Below, in pieces: positions 7,218-15,724 of a stretch of DNA of 20,603 bases. Source of the stretch: Azonexaceae bacterium (GTDB lineage Bacteria > Pseudomonadota > Gammaproteobacteria > Burkholderiales > Rhodocyclaceae). The notes below the pieces were generated by a model. The model worked only from the letters and a program-made list of their open reading frames with translations, did not search any database and was not told the DNA's origin. How positions within the stretch are numbered: position 1 is the first letter of the stretch; each line of letters begins with the position of its first letter. A program made the translations under genes and the position numbers. The stretch is from the NCBI GenBank assembly GCA_009469685.1, contig SSTA01000129.1, forward strand, positions 1 through 20,603. The letters run 5' to 3'.

Positions 7218-10181
7218 TTACCGGGTTGTCGCGCGGGCATGGAGGAATGCAAAGGCCGCTGCGCTGGTCATCGGCTCGCTGAACAGGTAGCCCTGGACTT
7301 CGTCGCAAGCATTGGCGGCGAGGAGTTCAAGTTGGTCCTGGGTCTCCACCCCTTCGGCGATCACCTTCAGTCCGAGGGAGTGGGCCAGGGCAATGGTGCC
7401 CATGGCGATGGCGCGGTCGTTGAGATCGTGCTCGATGTCGCGGACGAAGGAACGGTCGATCTTGAGATGGTCGATGTGAAAGAGCTTGAGGTAGGCGAGG
7501 GAAGAGTAGCCGGTGCCGAAATCGTCGATGGCCAGCGTGACGCCCATGCGGCCGAGCACGTCCAGAATTCCGACGGCCTCCTGGGGGCTCTCCATCACCG
7601 CGCTCTCGGTGATTTCAAGTTCCAGAAGCTCAGCCGGCAACCCGGATTCGGCCAGGGCTCCGGCGACCATTTCGCAGAAATCCCGCCTGCGCAGCTGACG
7701 GGCGGAGACGTTCACTGCGATGCGCAGGGGCGGCAAACCGGAATCGATCCAGTGGCGCATCTCGCGACAGGCGTTCAGGAGCACCCATTCGCCGATGGGG
7801 ACGATGAGGCCCGTTTCCTCGGCGATGGGGATGAAGCGGTCGGGAGAGATGGTGCCTTCGCTGGGATGGTGCCAGCGCAGGAGGGCCTCGACGCCGGTCG
7901 GGCGGCCGTCGGCGGCTCCGAACTGGGGTTGGAAGACGAGGGCGAATTCATTGCGACTCACTGCCTGGCGGAGCTTGTTCTCGATTCCCAGGCGTTCGAT
8001 GGCCGAGCGGTTCATCTCCTCGGCAAAGAATTGGTAGTTGTTTCGTCCGGCGGCCTTGGCGTGGTACATCGCCGTGTCGGCGTTCTTGAGGATCGTGTCG
8101 CCATCGCTGCCATCGGCGGGGAAGACGCTGATGCCGATGGAGGGTGAAGTGTGCAGCTCGTGTTGATCGACATTGATGGCCGACGAGAGGGCGCCAATGA
8201 TCTTGCCGGCGACGATGGCCGCATCGGTGACGTGGCTGATGTCGGGCAGAAGAATGACGAATTCGTCGCCGCCGATGCGCGCGACGGTGTCGGTCTCCCG
8301 GATGGTCGCCGCAAGGCGGCAGGCCACTTCACGCAAGAGTTCGTCGCCCACCTGGTGGCCGAGGGTATCGTTGATCACTTTGAAGCGGTCGAGGTCGAGG
8401 AACATGACCGCGATCTTCCAGCCGTGCCGGCGGGCTTCGGGCAAGACCTGGGCGAGCCGCATGTGAAGGGCGAGGCGGTTCGGCAATCCGGTCAGCGGAT
8501 CGTGCTGGGCCATATGACGAACCCGATCCTCGGCCCGGCGGCGCTGGGTAATGTCGGTGATCAGCCAGATGTGGTGGGTGGCTGCGCCGGTGAGTCGGTC
8601 GTTCACCCGGGTGACGCCTAGGCTGGCGATGAACGATTCGCCATTCTTGCGGTGGATTTCCGCTTCACCGTGCCAGGCTCCATCTCCTGCCAAGGCGTCG
8701 TGCAGTCCGCTCAGATCGCTCCCGGAGCTGGCCAGCAAGAGACTGTCCGCGGGCAGGCCGAGCAGTTCGTAACTCTCGTGGCCCGTGATGGCCGTGAAGG
8801 CAGGGTTGGCCGAAACGACGCGCTGGGATTCGTCGGCAATGACGATGGCGGTCGGGCTGTTGGCGAACACCAGGTCTGCGAGTTGCAGACGGGATTCCGC
8901 CCGCTTCCGCTCGGTGATGTCGGTATAGACGGTGACGAAGCTGCCATCGGGCAGGGGCGTTCCGCGTATCTCCAGGGCCAGCCCATTGGGGCGAACCCTT
9001 TCGATCAGATGGGCCTTTCCCTCCCGGGCTCGGGCGACGATTTCCTGGGTCAGGGTCTCTGGATCACCCGGGCCATACTCGCCCCGGGCCGCGTTGTACG
9101 CGATCAGCCGCTCGAAGGGGGGCGTCCCTTCGGCGAAGAGTTCATCCGGGAAGTCCAACAGGCGGCGGAACTCGGCGTTATGGACGGCGAGAACGAGATC
9201 GGCATCGAACAGCGACAACCCGCCGGGAAAATTCGACACGACGGTGTCCAGAAGGTCGTGCTGCTTGCGCAGCGCGGTCTCGGCAGCCTTGGATTCGGTG
9301 ATGTCGGTGTACGTGGTGACAAATCCGGCAATGCGCCCTTCGACCAGCAAGGGTTGGCCGTGCACCAGATGCGAGCGGCCGGAAGGACGGGTGCGCTCGA
9401 TGCGGTGAGGTTCGAAACGCCGCGCCAGTTCGACGACGCGGGCAACATGTTCCTCGGGGTCGCCGGGACCGTACTCGCCGCGGTTGGCGGCGACCCGGAT
9501 CAAGTCTTCAAAGGCGGCACCCTCGAAAACGTCCGTGGGACTGAGTTCGAGAACCGAAAGAAACGCTGAATTCCACAATCGTAGACGCAGGTTTTCGTCA
9601 AAGACACTGATGCCCTGGGGAATGTGGGCGAGGACCGCGGCAAGATAGGCGTGCTGCCGATGAAGTTCCTGCTCGATCGCCTTGCGCTCGGTGATGTCCT
9701 GGCAGGTTCCGCTGGCGCGCAACGGAACTCCATCCTTGCCGAGGGTGGTGCGACCGTGGATAAGCATCTGCCGGCACTCGCCGCCGGAAAGCAAGACGCG
9801 GAACTCGATTTGGTAGGGGAGTGCCAGCGTGTGGCCGCGGGTCATGGCGTTCGCCACGCGCTCGCGGTCATCCGGGTGCACCTGCTGGAAGAAGAGGCTG
9901 GGAGTGGGAACGACGGTGCCGGGAGTCAGATCGAACAGGCGATAGCACTCGTCGGACCACCACAGCTGGTTGGTCAGCAAGTCCCTTTCCCAGTTCCCTA
10001 TGCGCCCTATCCTCTGGGCTTCGAGCAGGAGAAGGAGGTGGCGCTCGTCGATGGGCAAGGCCGAAGCGGAGCCCTTGCCAGTGTCGTTGTCAATGCCGAG
10101 CGCAGCCAGCAGAGGAGGGGGAGTTGCCAAGATCGAGTTTCGCAATCCAGAACGGGCCAATGATACCCTGGCCTTCGCCAT
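7218..10181 (-). CDS. PAS-PAS-PAS-PAS-GGDEF-EAL cyclic-di-GMP turnover protein
   Basis: This 987-residue soluble signalling protein has no membrane segment. Four PAS-type sensory modules occupy about residues 46-168, 175-298, 303-426 and 430-550, each ending in a DITE/DITQ-type linker. The second and third are clear duplicates, sharing RGEYGPGDPE and YTDITE. A diguanylate cyclase domain (about 555-722) has an intact GGDEF at 637-641 and a product-inhibition I-site RETD at 628-631. A phosphodiesterase domain (about 730-982) has EAL at 765-767, DDFGTGYSS at 886-894 and EGVET at 943-947. Both enzyme activities look possible. The ATG at 10181 lacks a good ribosome site, so the exact start is uncertain. 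It lies between an IMPase-family gene and fbp, all leftward. Confidence 0.93.
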   Translation of the reverse strand: MAKARVSLARSGLRNSILATPPPLLAALGIDNDTGKGSASALPIDERHLLLLLEAQRIGRIGNWERDLLTNQLWWSDECYRLFDLTPGTVVPTPSLFFQQVHPDDRERVANAMTRGHTLALPYQIEFRVLLSGGECRQMLIHGRTTLGKDGVPLRASGTCQDITERKAIEQELHRQHAYLAAVLAHIPQGISVFDENLRLRLWNSAFLSVLELSPTDVFEGAAFEDLIRVAANRGEYGPGDPEEHVARVVELARRFEPHRIERTRPSGRSHLVHGQPLLVEGRIAGFVTTYTDITESKAAETALRKQHDLLDTVVSNFPGGLSLFDADLVLAVHNAEFRRLLDFPDELFAEGTPPFERLIAYNAARGEYGPGDPETLTQEIVARAREGKAHLIERVRPNGLALEIRGTPLPDGSFVTVYTDITERKRAESRLQLADLVFANSPTAIVIADESQRVVSANPAFTAITGHESYELLGLPADSLLLASSGSDLSGLHDALAGDGAWHGEAEIHRKNGESFIASLGVTRVNDRLTGAATHHIWLITDITQRRRAEDRVRHMAQHDPLTGLPNRLALHMRLAQVLPEARRHGWKIAVMFLDLDRFKVINDTLGHQVGDELLREVACRLAATIRETDTVARIGGDEFVILLPDISHVTDAAIVAGKIIGALSSAINVDQHELHTSPSIGISVFPADGSDGDTILKNADTAMYHAKAAGRNNYQFFAEEMNRSAIERLGIENKLRQAVSRNEFALVFQPQFGAADGRPTGVEALLRWHHPSEGTISPDRFIPIAEETGLIVPIGEWVLLNACREMRHWIDSGLPPLRIAVNVSARQLRRRDFCEMVAGALAESGLPAELLELEITESAVMESPQEAVGILDVLGRMGVTLAIDDFGTGYSSLAYLKLFHIDHLKIDRSFVRDIEHDLNDRAIAMGTIALAHSLGLKVIAEGVETQDQLELLAANACDEVQGYLFSEPMTSAAAFAFLHARATTR

Positions 10182-10243
10182 CGCGGCGCCGGAAATCCGG
10201 AAATTCCCCGGGAAATCCTGAATCTGTCAGCGTTGTCCCAAAT

Positions 10244-11041
10244 TCAGCGATGCTGCCGAACCCAATCTCGCCACTGATCCTGCACTTTCGGGTCGAGCGC
10301 CGCGACGACCGAGCGCCGCCAAGGTGGCGCGTCGTCGAAATCGTCATCGTCGAGGGTGGAAGCCGCGCCACCGGCTTCCCGCAGCAACAGGGCGCCGGCG
10401 GAGTAGTCCCAGAGCAGTTGGCCACCGTGCAGGAGCAGATCGGCTCGCCCGGCAGCCAGATAGCACCACTCCAGTACGCTGGCGCCAAAATTGCGTTGGG
10501 AATAATAGGGGCTGTGGCTGGCCAGGGTGGCGGCGAGGGCAGGCGGTAGGCGTTTCAGATCCACTAACGCGACCGATTTTGCGAGCAGCGGTTCGGGGGT
10601 TCGCAATGGAAGTGTTTCCCCATTGAGCCGGGCGCCACCGCCCAGGGTGGCAGTGAACATTTCGTCGGCAATGGGAGCGTAGGTGACACCCAGGACGGCG
10701 CGGCCCCGCCTGATCAAGGCGACTGAAACGGCAAAGTACGGAAGCCCGACCAGGAAATTGGTGGATCCATCCACCGGGTCGAAGCACCACAGTCCCTCGT
10801 CGCCTGCGGCCAGGGCCGCCCGTTGATCGGCTTCCGGCATCTCCTCGCCTATGGTCGGCAGATCGGCGATGTCGCGCAGGGCGCGCGCAAGGAAGTGCTG
10901 GGCGGCGAGATCGGCGGCGGTGAGTACGGACCCGTCGGACTTGTGCTCCCGCACGACCTGAAGAAAGCGCGGCATGATTTCCTCCCGCGCCACGGCGCGG
11001 ACGGCCGCTTCGACCTGGGGCAGGATTTCGGCCGGATTCAT
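10244..11041 (-). CDS. Inositol monophosphatase family phosphatase
   Basis: This 265-residue Mg-dependent, lithium-sensitive-type phosphatase carries GEE at 65-67, the metal-binding DPVDGSTNF at 88-96, and a WDYSAGALLLREAGG motif towards the C-terminus. Family members act on inositol phosphates, 3'(2'),5'-bisphosphate nucleotides (CysQ-like) or histidinol phosphate (HisN-like); the sequence does not settle which. I chose the ATG at 11041-11039, whose last two bases overlap the TGA of the upstream redox gene (ATGA), a typical coupled start. A GTG at 11056 would add five residues. It is transcribed with the upstream thioredoxin-like gene and is followed 62 bp later by the c-di-GMP protein. Confidence 0.88.
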   Translation of the reverse strand: MNPAEILPQVEAAVRAVAREEIMPRFLQVVREHKSDGSVLTAADLAAQHFLARALRDIADLPTIGEEMPEADQRAALAAGDEGLWCFDPVDGSTNFLVGLPYFAVSVALIRRGRAVLGVTYAPIADEMFTATLGGGARLNGETLPLRTPEPLLAKSVALVDLKRLPPALAATLASHSPYYSQRNFGASVLEWCYLAAGRADLLLHGGQLLWDYSAGALLLREAGGAASTLDDDDFDDAPPWRRSVVAALDPKVQDQWRDWVRQHR

Positions 11042-11598
11042 ACGCCAGACCGCCACTTGATCGAGCAGCCGATGGACGGTGTCTGGCTCTCCGGGCCCCG
11101 GCCGGTGGAGGCCACGAGGGACATGGCGTCGAACAGCTCGCGGCGGGTGTCTGAGGGTGACGGATCGCGGCCCGAGGCATCGAGACGCCCCCGGTACTGG
11201 AGCGCAAGGTCGGCATTGAAACCAAAGAAATCCGGGGTGCAGACGGCCCCGTAGGCCCTGGCGACGGCCTGCGTTTCGTCGTAGAGGTACGGGAAAGGAA
11301 AGTCGAGTTCCTCCGCCCAGCGCACCATCTGAGGAAAAGCGTCGTCGGGATAGGCGACGGTATCGTTGCTCATGATGGCGACGGTCGCCACGCCCTGCGC
11401 CGCGAGGTCGCGGGCGTCGCGGATGAGTCTATGGATGATCGCTTTGACGAAAGGGCAGTGATTGCACATGAAGACCACCAGCAATCCGCGGGGGCCGGCG
11501 ACCGAAGCGAGGGTATGGCGGCGGCCGTCGGTGCCGGGGAGATCGAAACTGGGAGCGGGCCAGCCGAAATCGCACACCGGCGGGTTGAGAGCGACCAT
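11038..11598 (-). CDS. Thioredoxin-fold AhpC/TSA-family redox protein
   Basis: This 186-residue protein has a peroxiredoxin/thioredoxin-like fold. An early APSFDLPGTDGRRHTL segment is followed by a CNHC active-site motif at residues 45-48 (MCNHCPFVKA), YLYDETQAVARAYGAVCTPD in the middle, and a conserved-looking SIGCSIKW near the C-terminus. It probably acts in cytosolic thiol-disulfide or peroxide chemistry, as no signal peptide is seen. The open frame reaches 11637, only two bases from the divergent rsmE start. I therefore chose the internal Met at 11598, where the family-like sequence begins, although its ribosome site is weak. The stop overlaps the following phosphatase start. The exact substrate is unknown. 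Confidence 0.85.
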   Translation of the reverse strand: MVALNPPVCDFGWPAPSFDLPGTDGRRHTLASVAGPRGLLVVFMCNHCPFVKAIIHRLIRDARDLAAQGVATVAIMSNDTVAYPDDAFPQMVRWAEELDFPFPYLYDETQAVARAYGAVCTPDFFGFNADLALQYRGRLDASGRDPSPSDTRRELFDAMSLVASTGRGPESQTPSIGCSIKWRSGV

Positions 11599-11626
11599 GG
11601 AATGTACCTGGGAAGGGGATTTCACC

Positions 11627-11632
11627 CATAAT
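11627..11632 (+). promoter_or_regulatory. Possible -10 element for rsmE (CATAAT)
   Basis: CATAAT lies eight bases before the rsmE ATG in the short divergent gap. Read on the other strand, the overlapping bases 11628-11633 give TATTAT, a potential -10 for the redox gene. No good -35 is visible in either direction. If it is used for rsmE, the transcript would be almost leaderless. This is a weak inference. Confidence 0.3.
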
Positions 11633-11639
11633 AGCATCG

Positions 11640-12377
11640 ATGAATTCCCCCCGTTTCTATTGCCGCGAGCCTCTGGCGCCGGGTGCCCACGTCGAGCTGC
11701 CCGAGCCCGTCGCTCGCCATGCGGTCAGGGTTCTGCGCCTGGCATCGGGGGCGGAAATCGTGCTGTTCGACGGTCGTGGCGGGGAATACCAGGCCCGCAT
11801 CGAACGCATCGAAAAGGAAAGGGTGATAGCCAGCGTCGGTGCCTGGGAACCGCTGGAGCGCGAGTCCGGTTTGGAAATCACTCTGGTTCAGGCCCTCCAG
11901 GCGGGGGAAAAAATGGATTACACGGTCCAGAAGGCTGTCGAACTGGGCGTGGCGGCTATCGTCCCGGTGGAAAGTCGGCGCTCGGTCACGCGCTTGGCCG
12001 GAGATCGCGCCGGCAGGCGGGTCGCCCATTGGCAGGGCGTTGCGGCTTCCGCCTGTGAGCAGTGCGGCCGCAATCAGGTGCCGACCGTCGGTTCGGTGGA
12101 GCGTCTGGAGAACTGGCTGGCGCGGCCTGCGCAAGGGGTGCTGCGACTCATGCTGGCACCGGGGGCGGCGGTGGCGTTGCCGGAGCTGCCTGTCCCCCAG
12201 CGGGTGCAGCTGCTGGTAGGGGCTGAGGGTGGGCTCGATCCGAGCGAGATGATGGCAGCCGAGTCGGCGGGCTTTCGGGCAGTTCGCCTGGGACCCCGGG
12301 TGCTGCGTACCGAGACGGCCGGCCTGGCGGCCTTGGCGGCCATGCAGGTCTTGTGGGGCGATTTCAAGGGGGATTAG
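11640..12377 (+). CDS. rsmE: 16S rRNA (uracil-1498-N3)-methyltransferase RsmE
   Basis: It methylates N3 of U1498 in 16S rRNA using S-adenosylmethionine. The 245-residue length matches the family. An N-terminal PUA-like RNA-binding part (NSPRFYC, then RHAVRVLRL at about 26-34) is followed by a SPOUT knotted methyltransferase domain. That domain shows QAVELG-type helices (KAVELGVAAIVPVESRRS at about 98-115), EQCGRN at 140-145, the SAM-loop GAEGGL at 194-199 and LGPRVLRTETA at 217-227. The ATG at 11640 gives the expected N-terminus. The closest purine-rich ribosome site lies rather far upstream. It is the first gene of a rsmE-pap-argA run; its stop overlaps the spacer of the pap ribosome site. 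Confidence 0.95.
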   Translation: MNSPRFYCREPLAPGAHVELPEPVARHAVRVLRLASGAEIVLFDGRGGEYQARIERIEKERVIASVGAWEPLERESGLEITLVQALQAGEKMDYTVQKAVELGVAAIVPVESRRSVTRLAGDRAGRRVAHWQGVAASACEQCGRNQVPTVGSVERLENWLARPAQGVLRLMLAPGAAVALPELPVPQRVQLLVGAEGGLDPSEMMAAESAGFRAVRLGPRVLRTETAGLAALAAMQVLWGDFKGD

Positions 12378-12379
12378 CG

Positions 12380-13876
12380 ATGTTCGAATCGGCAGAGCTG
12401 GGCCACAAAATCGATAGGGAAACTTTCAGGAAGGAAGTGCCCCGGCTGCGGTCGGCGCTCCTCGACGTCCAATACGACGTGCTGCAAAAGAAGGAATTTC
12501 CGGTCGTCATCCTGGTGAGCGGTGTAGACGGCAGCGGCAAGGGCGAAACGATCAATCTGCTCTATTCCTGGATGGATCCTCGCCACATCTCGACACTCGC
12601 TTTCTCGGCACCCAGTGACGAAGAGCGCCAGCGTCCCTTCATGTGGCGCTATTGGCGGGCGCTTCCGCCTAAGGGTGAGGTAGGCATTTTCGCCGGTTCC
12701 TGGTACTCCCAACCCATCGCCGATCGCATCGCCGGGACCCTGCGGCGGTCCGACCTCGACCAGATTCTCGACGATATCAACCGCTTTGAGGCGATGCTGG
12801 TGAATGAGGGCGCGCTGGTCCTCAAATTCTGGTTTCACCTGTCCAAGGACGGCCAAAAGCAGCGACTCAAGGCCCTCGCCAAGGATCCCCGTACCGCCTG
12901 GCGGGTGACCAAGGCGAGCTACGACCGGCTCAAGACCTATGACGCGCTGCAAAAGGTCGCCGGCCATGTGCTGCGCGTCACCAATACCGCTCACGCACCC
13001 TGGATCATCGTCGAAGGGACCGACGACGAGTACCGTTCGCTCACCGTCGGTCGCATCGTCCTCGATTCGATGGCCCGCCGGCTGCAGCAGGCCGAGCGAC
13101 CGAGGGTTCCTGTGGCGCCGCCCATCGTCAAGACCATCGATGCCAAGAATGTCCTCACCGAACTCGATCTCGGCCAGAAGCTGGCCAAGAAGGAGTATGA
13201 GCGGGAATTGGCCCATTGGCAGGGTCGGCTTCTCGAGCTGGCCCACGATCCCCGGTTTACCGAGCGCCGCTCGTTGATCATGGTCTTCGAGGGGTCGGAT
13301 GCGGCTGGCAAGGGGGGCAGCATACGCCGCACGGTCGAAGCCCTTGACGCCCGCCAGTACCAGATCATTCCCATTGCCGCGCCTACCGAGGAGGAACGCG
13401 CTCAGCCCTATCTGTGGCGCTTCTGGCGTCATGTGCCGCGTACCGGTCGCATCGCCATCTTCGACCGCTCCTGGTACGGTCGGGTGCTGGTCGAACGAGT
13501 CGAGGGATTCTGCACCGAGGAGGATTGGCTGCGGGCCTACGCCGAAATCAACGATTTCGAACACCAGTTGGTGGCGGCTGGAGCCGTGGTCGTCAAGTTC
13601 TGGCTCCAGATCAGTGCTGACGAGCAACTTCGGCGATTCCAGGAGCGCCAGGATACGGAATTCAAGCGCTTCAAGATTACCGAAGAGGATTGGCGAAATC
13701 GCGAAAAATGGGATCAGTACGTCACCGCGGTCTGCGACATGGTGGACCGGACTTCCACGGGATTGGCGCCCTGGACCCTGGTCGAGGCCAACGACAAGAA
13801 CTTTGCCCGGGTCAAGGTGCTGCGGACCGTCTGCGAGCGACTCGAACACGCCATTCGGGGTGATGAGGACAAATGA
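12380..13876 (+). CDS. pap: Polyphosphate:AMP phosphotransferase (two-domain PPK2)
   Basis: It transfers phosphate from inorganic polyphosphate to AMP, giving ADP, a way to recycle AMP with stored polyphosphate. The 498-residue protein holds two PPK2 modules in tandem. The first (about 1-240) has Walker A GVDGSGKGE at 48-56; the second (about 255-498) has GSDAAGKGG at 306-314 and a Walker B-type DRSWYGR at 363-369. In the first module the matching segment reads AGSWYSQ, lacking the Asp and Arg, so the C-terminal half is probably the main catalytic unit. The start at 12380 has AAGGGGG seven bases upstream, inside the rsmE end. The stop overlaps the argA start (ATGA), implying translational coupling. 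Confidence 0.93.
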   Translation: MFESAELGHKIDRETFRKEVPRLRSALLDVQYDVLQKKEFPVVILVSGVDGSGKGETINLLYSWMDPRHISTLAFSAPSDEERQRPFMWRYWRALPPKGEVGIFAGSWYSQPIADRIAGTLRRSDLDQILDDINRFEAMLVNEGALVLKFWFHLSKDGQKQRLKALAKDPRTAWRVTKASYDRLKTYDALQKVAGHVLRVTNTAHAPWIIVEGTDDEYRSLTVGRIVLDSMARRLQQAERPRVPVAPPIVKTIDAKNVLTELDLGQKLAKKEYERELAHWQGRLLELAHDPRFTERRSLIMVFEGSDAAGKGGSIRRTVEALDARQYQIIPIAAPTEEERAQPYLWRFWRHVPRTGRIAIFDRSWYGRVLVERVEGFCTEEDWLRAYAEINDFEHQLVAAGAVVVKFWLQISADEQLRRFQERQDTEFKRFKITEEDWRNREKWDQYVTAVCDMVDRTSTGLAPWTLVEANDKNFARVKVLRTVCERLEHAIRGDEDK

Positions 13877-15189
13877 GCGACGACCTATACGACGAAAATT
13901 TCGTCGCCTGGTTTCGGGCGGTGACCCCCTACGTCAACGCATTCCGCGGCAAGACCTTCGTCATTGCTTTCGGTGGCAAGGCCATCGAGGAAGGCTATAC
14001 CAAGACGCTCGCCTACGATGTGAATCTCCTTGCTGCCCTCGGAATACGCCTGATCCTGGTTCATGGCGCTCGCCCCCAGATCGAGGAGGAATTGCAGGAG
14101 AAGGGCCTGCCGTCCAACTATCATCGCGGTTACCGCATTACCGATGCCGCGACGCTCGACTGCGTGCTGGATGCGGTGGGCAGCGTCTATCTGGAAGTCG
14201 AGGCCCTGCTCTCCCAGGGACTGCCCAACACGCCGATGGCCAATGCCCAGATCCGCGTCATCGGGGGCAATTTCATTACCGCCCAGCCTATTGGCGTTCT
14301 GGATGGAATCGATCTCCAATATGCCGGCAAGGTGCGCAAGGTGGATGCCGACGGCCTCCGGGCCCAACTGGGTATTGGCAACATCGTCCTCCTCTCGTGC
14401 CAGGGCGCGTCTCCCACGGGTGAAATCTTCAACCTTCAGATGGAGGAGGTCGCCGAGGCGGTGGCCACTGCGCTGAAGGCCGACAAGCTGGTCTTCCTTT
14501 CCGATACCCGCGGGATAACCGATTCCCAGGGCGAGTTCAAGGATGCCTTGACGGCCGACGCCGCCGCCGAATTCCTCAAGGACGAGACCCTATCCACCGA
14601 TTTGAAGCGCTATCTTCCCTGCGCCGTGCGCGCCAGCCGGCAGGGCGTGGGCCGGGTGCACCTGATCGGCTACGAGCGCGATGGCGCGCTGCTACAGGAA
14701 ATCTTCACCCATGATGGCGTCGGCACCGTGGTCACCCGGGAGCCCCTCGAAAACATTCGCGAGGCGCGCCCTGACGATATCGGCAATCTCATTGCCCTGA
14801 TCGAACCCATGGAGGAGGAGGGCATCCTGGTTCACCGTCCGCGGGAGCTTCTGGAGCGGGAAATCGATCGCTTTTCGGTCATGGAGCACGACGGCATCAT
14901 CGTCGGCTGTGCCGCCCTTTACTGCCACGGGGACGATGTCGGCGAACTGGCCTGCCTCGCGGTCCATCCCGACCACCGGGAATGGGGCTACGGCGAACTG
15001 CTCATGCAGCGCGTCGAGATGCGCGCCAGGAAGGCCGGCATCCACCGCCTGTTCGTGCTCACCACCCGGACCGAGCACTGGTTCGTCGAGCGTGGATTCC
15101 GTATCGTCAAGGTCGATGAACTTCCGGAGCAGAAACGCGGTATGTACAACTATCAGCGGCGGTCTAAGGTCCTCTGCAAGCCTCTTTGA
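13873..15189 (+). CDS. argA: N-acetylglutamate synthase (amino-acid N-acetyltransferase)
   Basis: It acetylates glutamate with acetyl-CoA, the first step of arginine synthesis. The 438-residue protein has the classical two-part ArgA layout. An amino-acid-kinase-like domain (about 1-290: FVIAFGGKAIEEG, LILVHGARPQIEEEL, and a LVFLSDTRGI block) is joined to a C-terminal GNAT acetyltransferase domain (about 294-438: ELACLAVHPDHREWGYGELL, then WFVERGF). In this family the kinase-like part usually binds the feedback inhibitor arginine. The ATG at 13873 overlaps the pap stop by four bases. An inverted repeat spans its stop codon. It is the last gene of the rsmE-pap-argA operon. Confidence 0.95.
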   Translation: MSDDLYDENFVAWFRAVTPYVNAFRGKTFVIAFGGKAIEEGYTKTLAYDVNLLAALGIRLILVHGARPQIEEELQEKGLPSNYHRGYRITDAATLDCVLDAVGSVYLEVEALLSQGLPNTPMANAQIRVIGGNFITAQPIGVLDGIDLQYAGKVRKVDADGLRAQLGIGNIVLLSCQGASPTGEIFNLQMEEVAEAVATALKADKLVFLSDTRGITDSQGEFKDALTADAAAEFLKDETLSTDLKRYLPCAVRASRQGVGRVHLIGYERDGALLQEIFTHDGVGTVVTREPLENIREARPDDIGNLIALIEPMEEEGILVHRPRELLEREIDRFSVMEHDGIIVGCAALYCHGDDVGELACLAVHPDHREWGYGELLMQRVEMRARKAGIHRLFVLTTRTEHWFVERGFRIVKVDELPEQKRGMYNYQRRSKVLCKPL

Positions 15190-15221
15190 AGTCTGCTCCG
15201 AACGGGCTCTGAGGTTTGCAG
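15174..15221 (+). terminator. Long-armed inverted repeat spanning the argA stop
   Basis: CTGCAAGCCTC (15174-15184) pairs with GAGGTTTGCAG (15211-15221) over 11 positions with one G-U wobble, around a 26-base loop holding the argA stop codon. It could end or protect the operon transcript. There is no T-run, so it is not a classical intrinsic terminator. Confidence 0.35.
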
Positions 15222-15724
15222 GATCACTAAATCGGCAGCCTAGACGCGGCCCTTGGGATTTCCGCAGGGTCGAAATCGTATAAATGCTTGATTCCGGTTT
15301 GGGGTAAGGGTCGAGGTTGGCGCAGTACCGCATGGGTGTGTAGGAACTGCTGCGGCAGCAGAGTTGTCTCTCACGTGTTCGCGCGCTGTTCTGTCTGGCG
15401 ATCGGTGCCAGTTCCGCTCCTGGTGAGGGCGAAACCACCATTTGAATCGAGGGCGTACCGTGCATGTGCTTTCGACCGACTCTTGCAGATCCCGTGTGAG
15501 TAAACCGGACTCGCGAGAGACTCGCTCCAAGGGCGTATTGTGATGACCCCATCTAGCGAGAGACACGCTTTGGCAGACCATGTTTCCGTTGCCGTAATCA
15601 ACTCTGGGGCCATCCCACGCAGCGGCGCTGCTGCCGTTTCACGCGGATGGCAGCGCGGGAGACGAGAGCTCCTTACCGTCGCTTCCCCAGATCATCACCT
15701 GGCATTGCATCGCTGAGACCCGGT
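15190..15724. other. Gene-poor stretch between argA and the hybrid kinase
   Basis: This 535-bp stretch shows no coding frame that I recognise. Short open frames exist on both strands (for example plus 15288-15503, minus 15240-15581 and minus 15371-15613), but their translations are low-complexity or biased and lack family motifs. The base composition looks AT-richer than argA. A compact hairpin, CTGCTG (15347-15352) with CAGCAG (15356-15361), is present. The kinase promoter is presumably in the right part. It may be degraded coding sequence or the edge of an inserted segment. Confidence 0.5.

Noticed and set aside
11599..11637. Upstream start (13 more codons) for the thioredoxin-like protein
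   Set aside because: It would leave only two bases between divergent start codons, leaving no room for expression signals, and the extra residues do not look family-like.
12374..13849. Long minus-strand open frame (491 codons) opposite pap
   Set aside because: It lies fully within the polyphosphate:AMP phosphotransferase gene, which has clear PPK2 motifs; the antisense frame shows none.
15240..15613. Short minus-strand frames in the gap after argA, considered as transposase remnants
   Set aside because: I could not match them to any transposase motif (no DDE or helix-turn-helix pattern), and no terminal inverted repeats or target duplications were seen.
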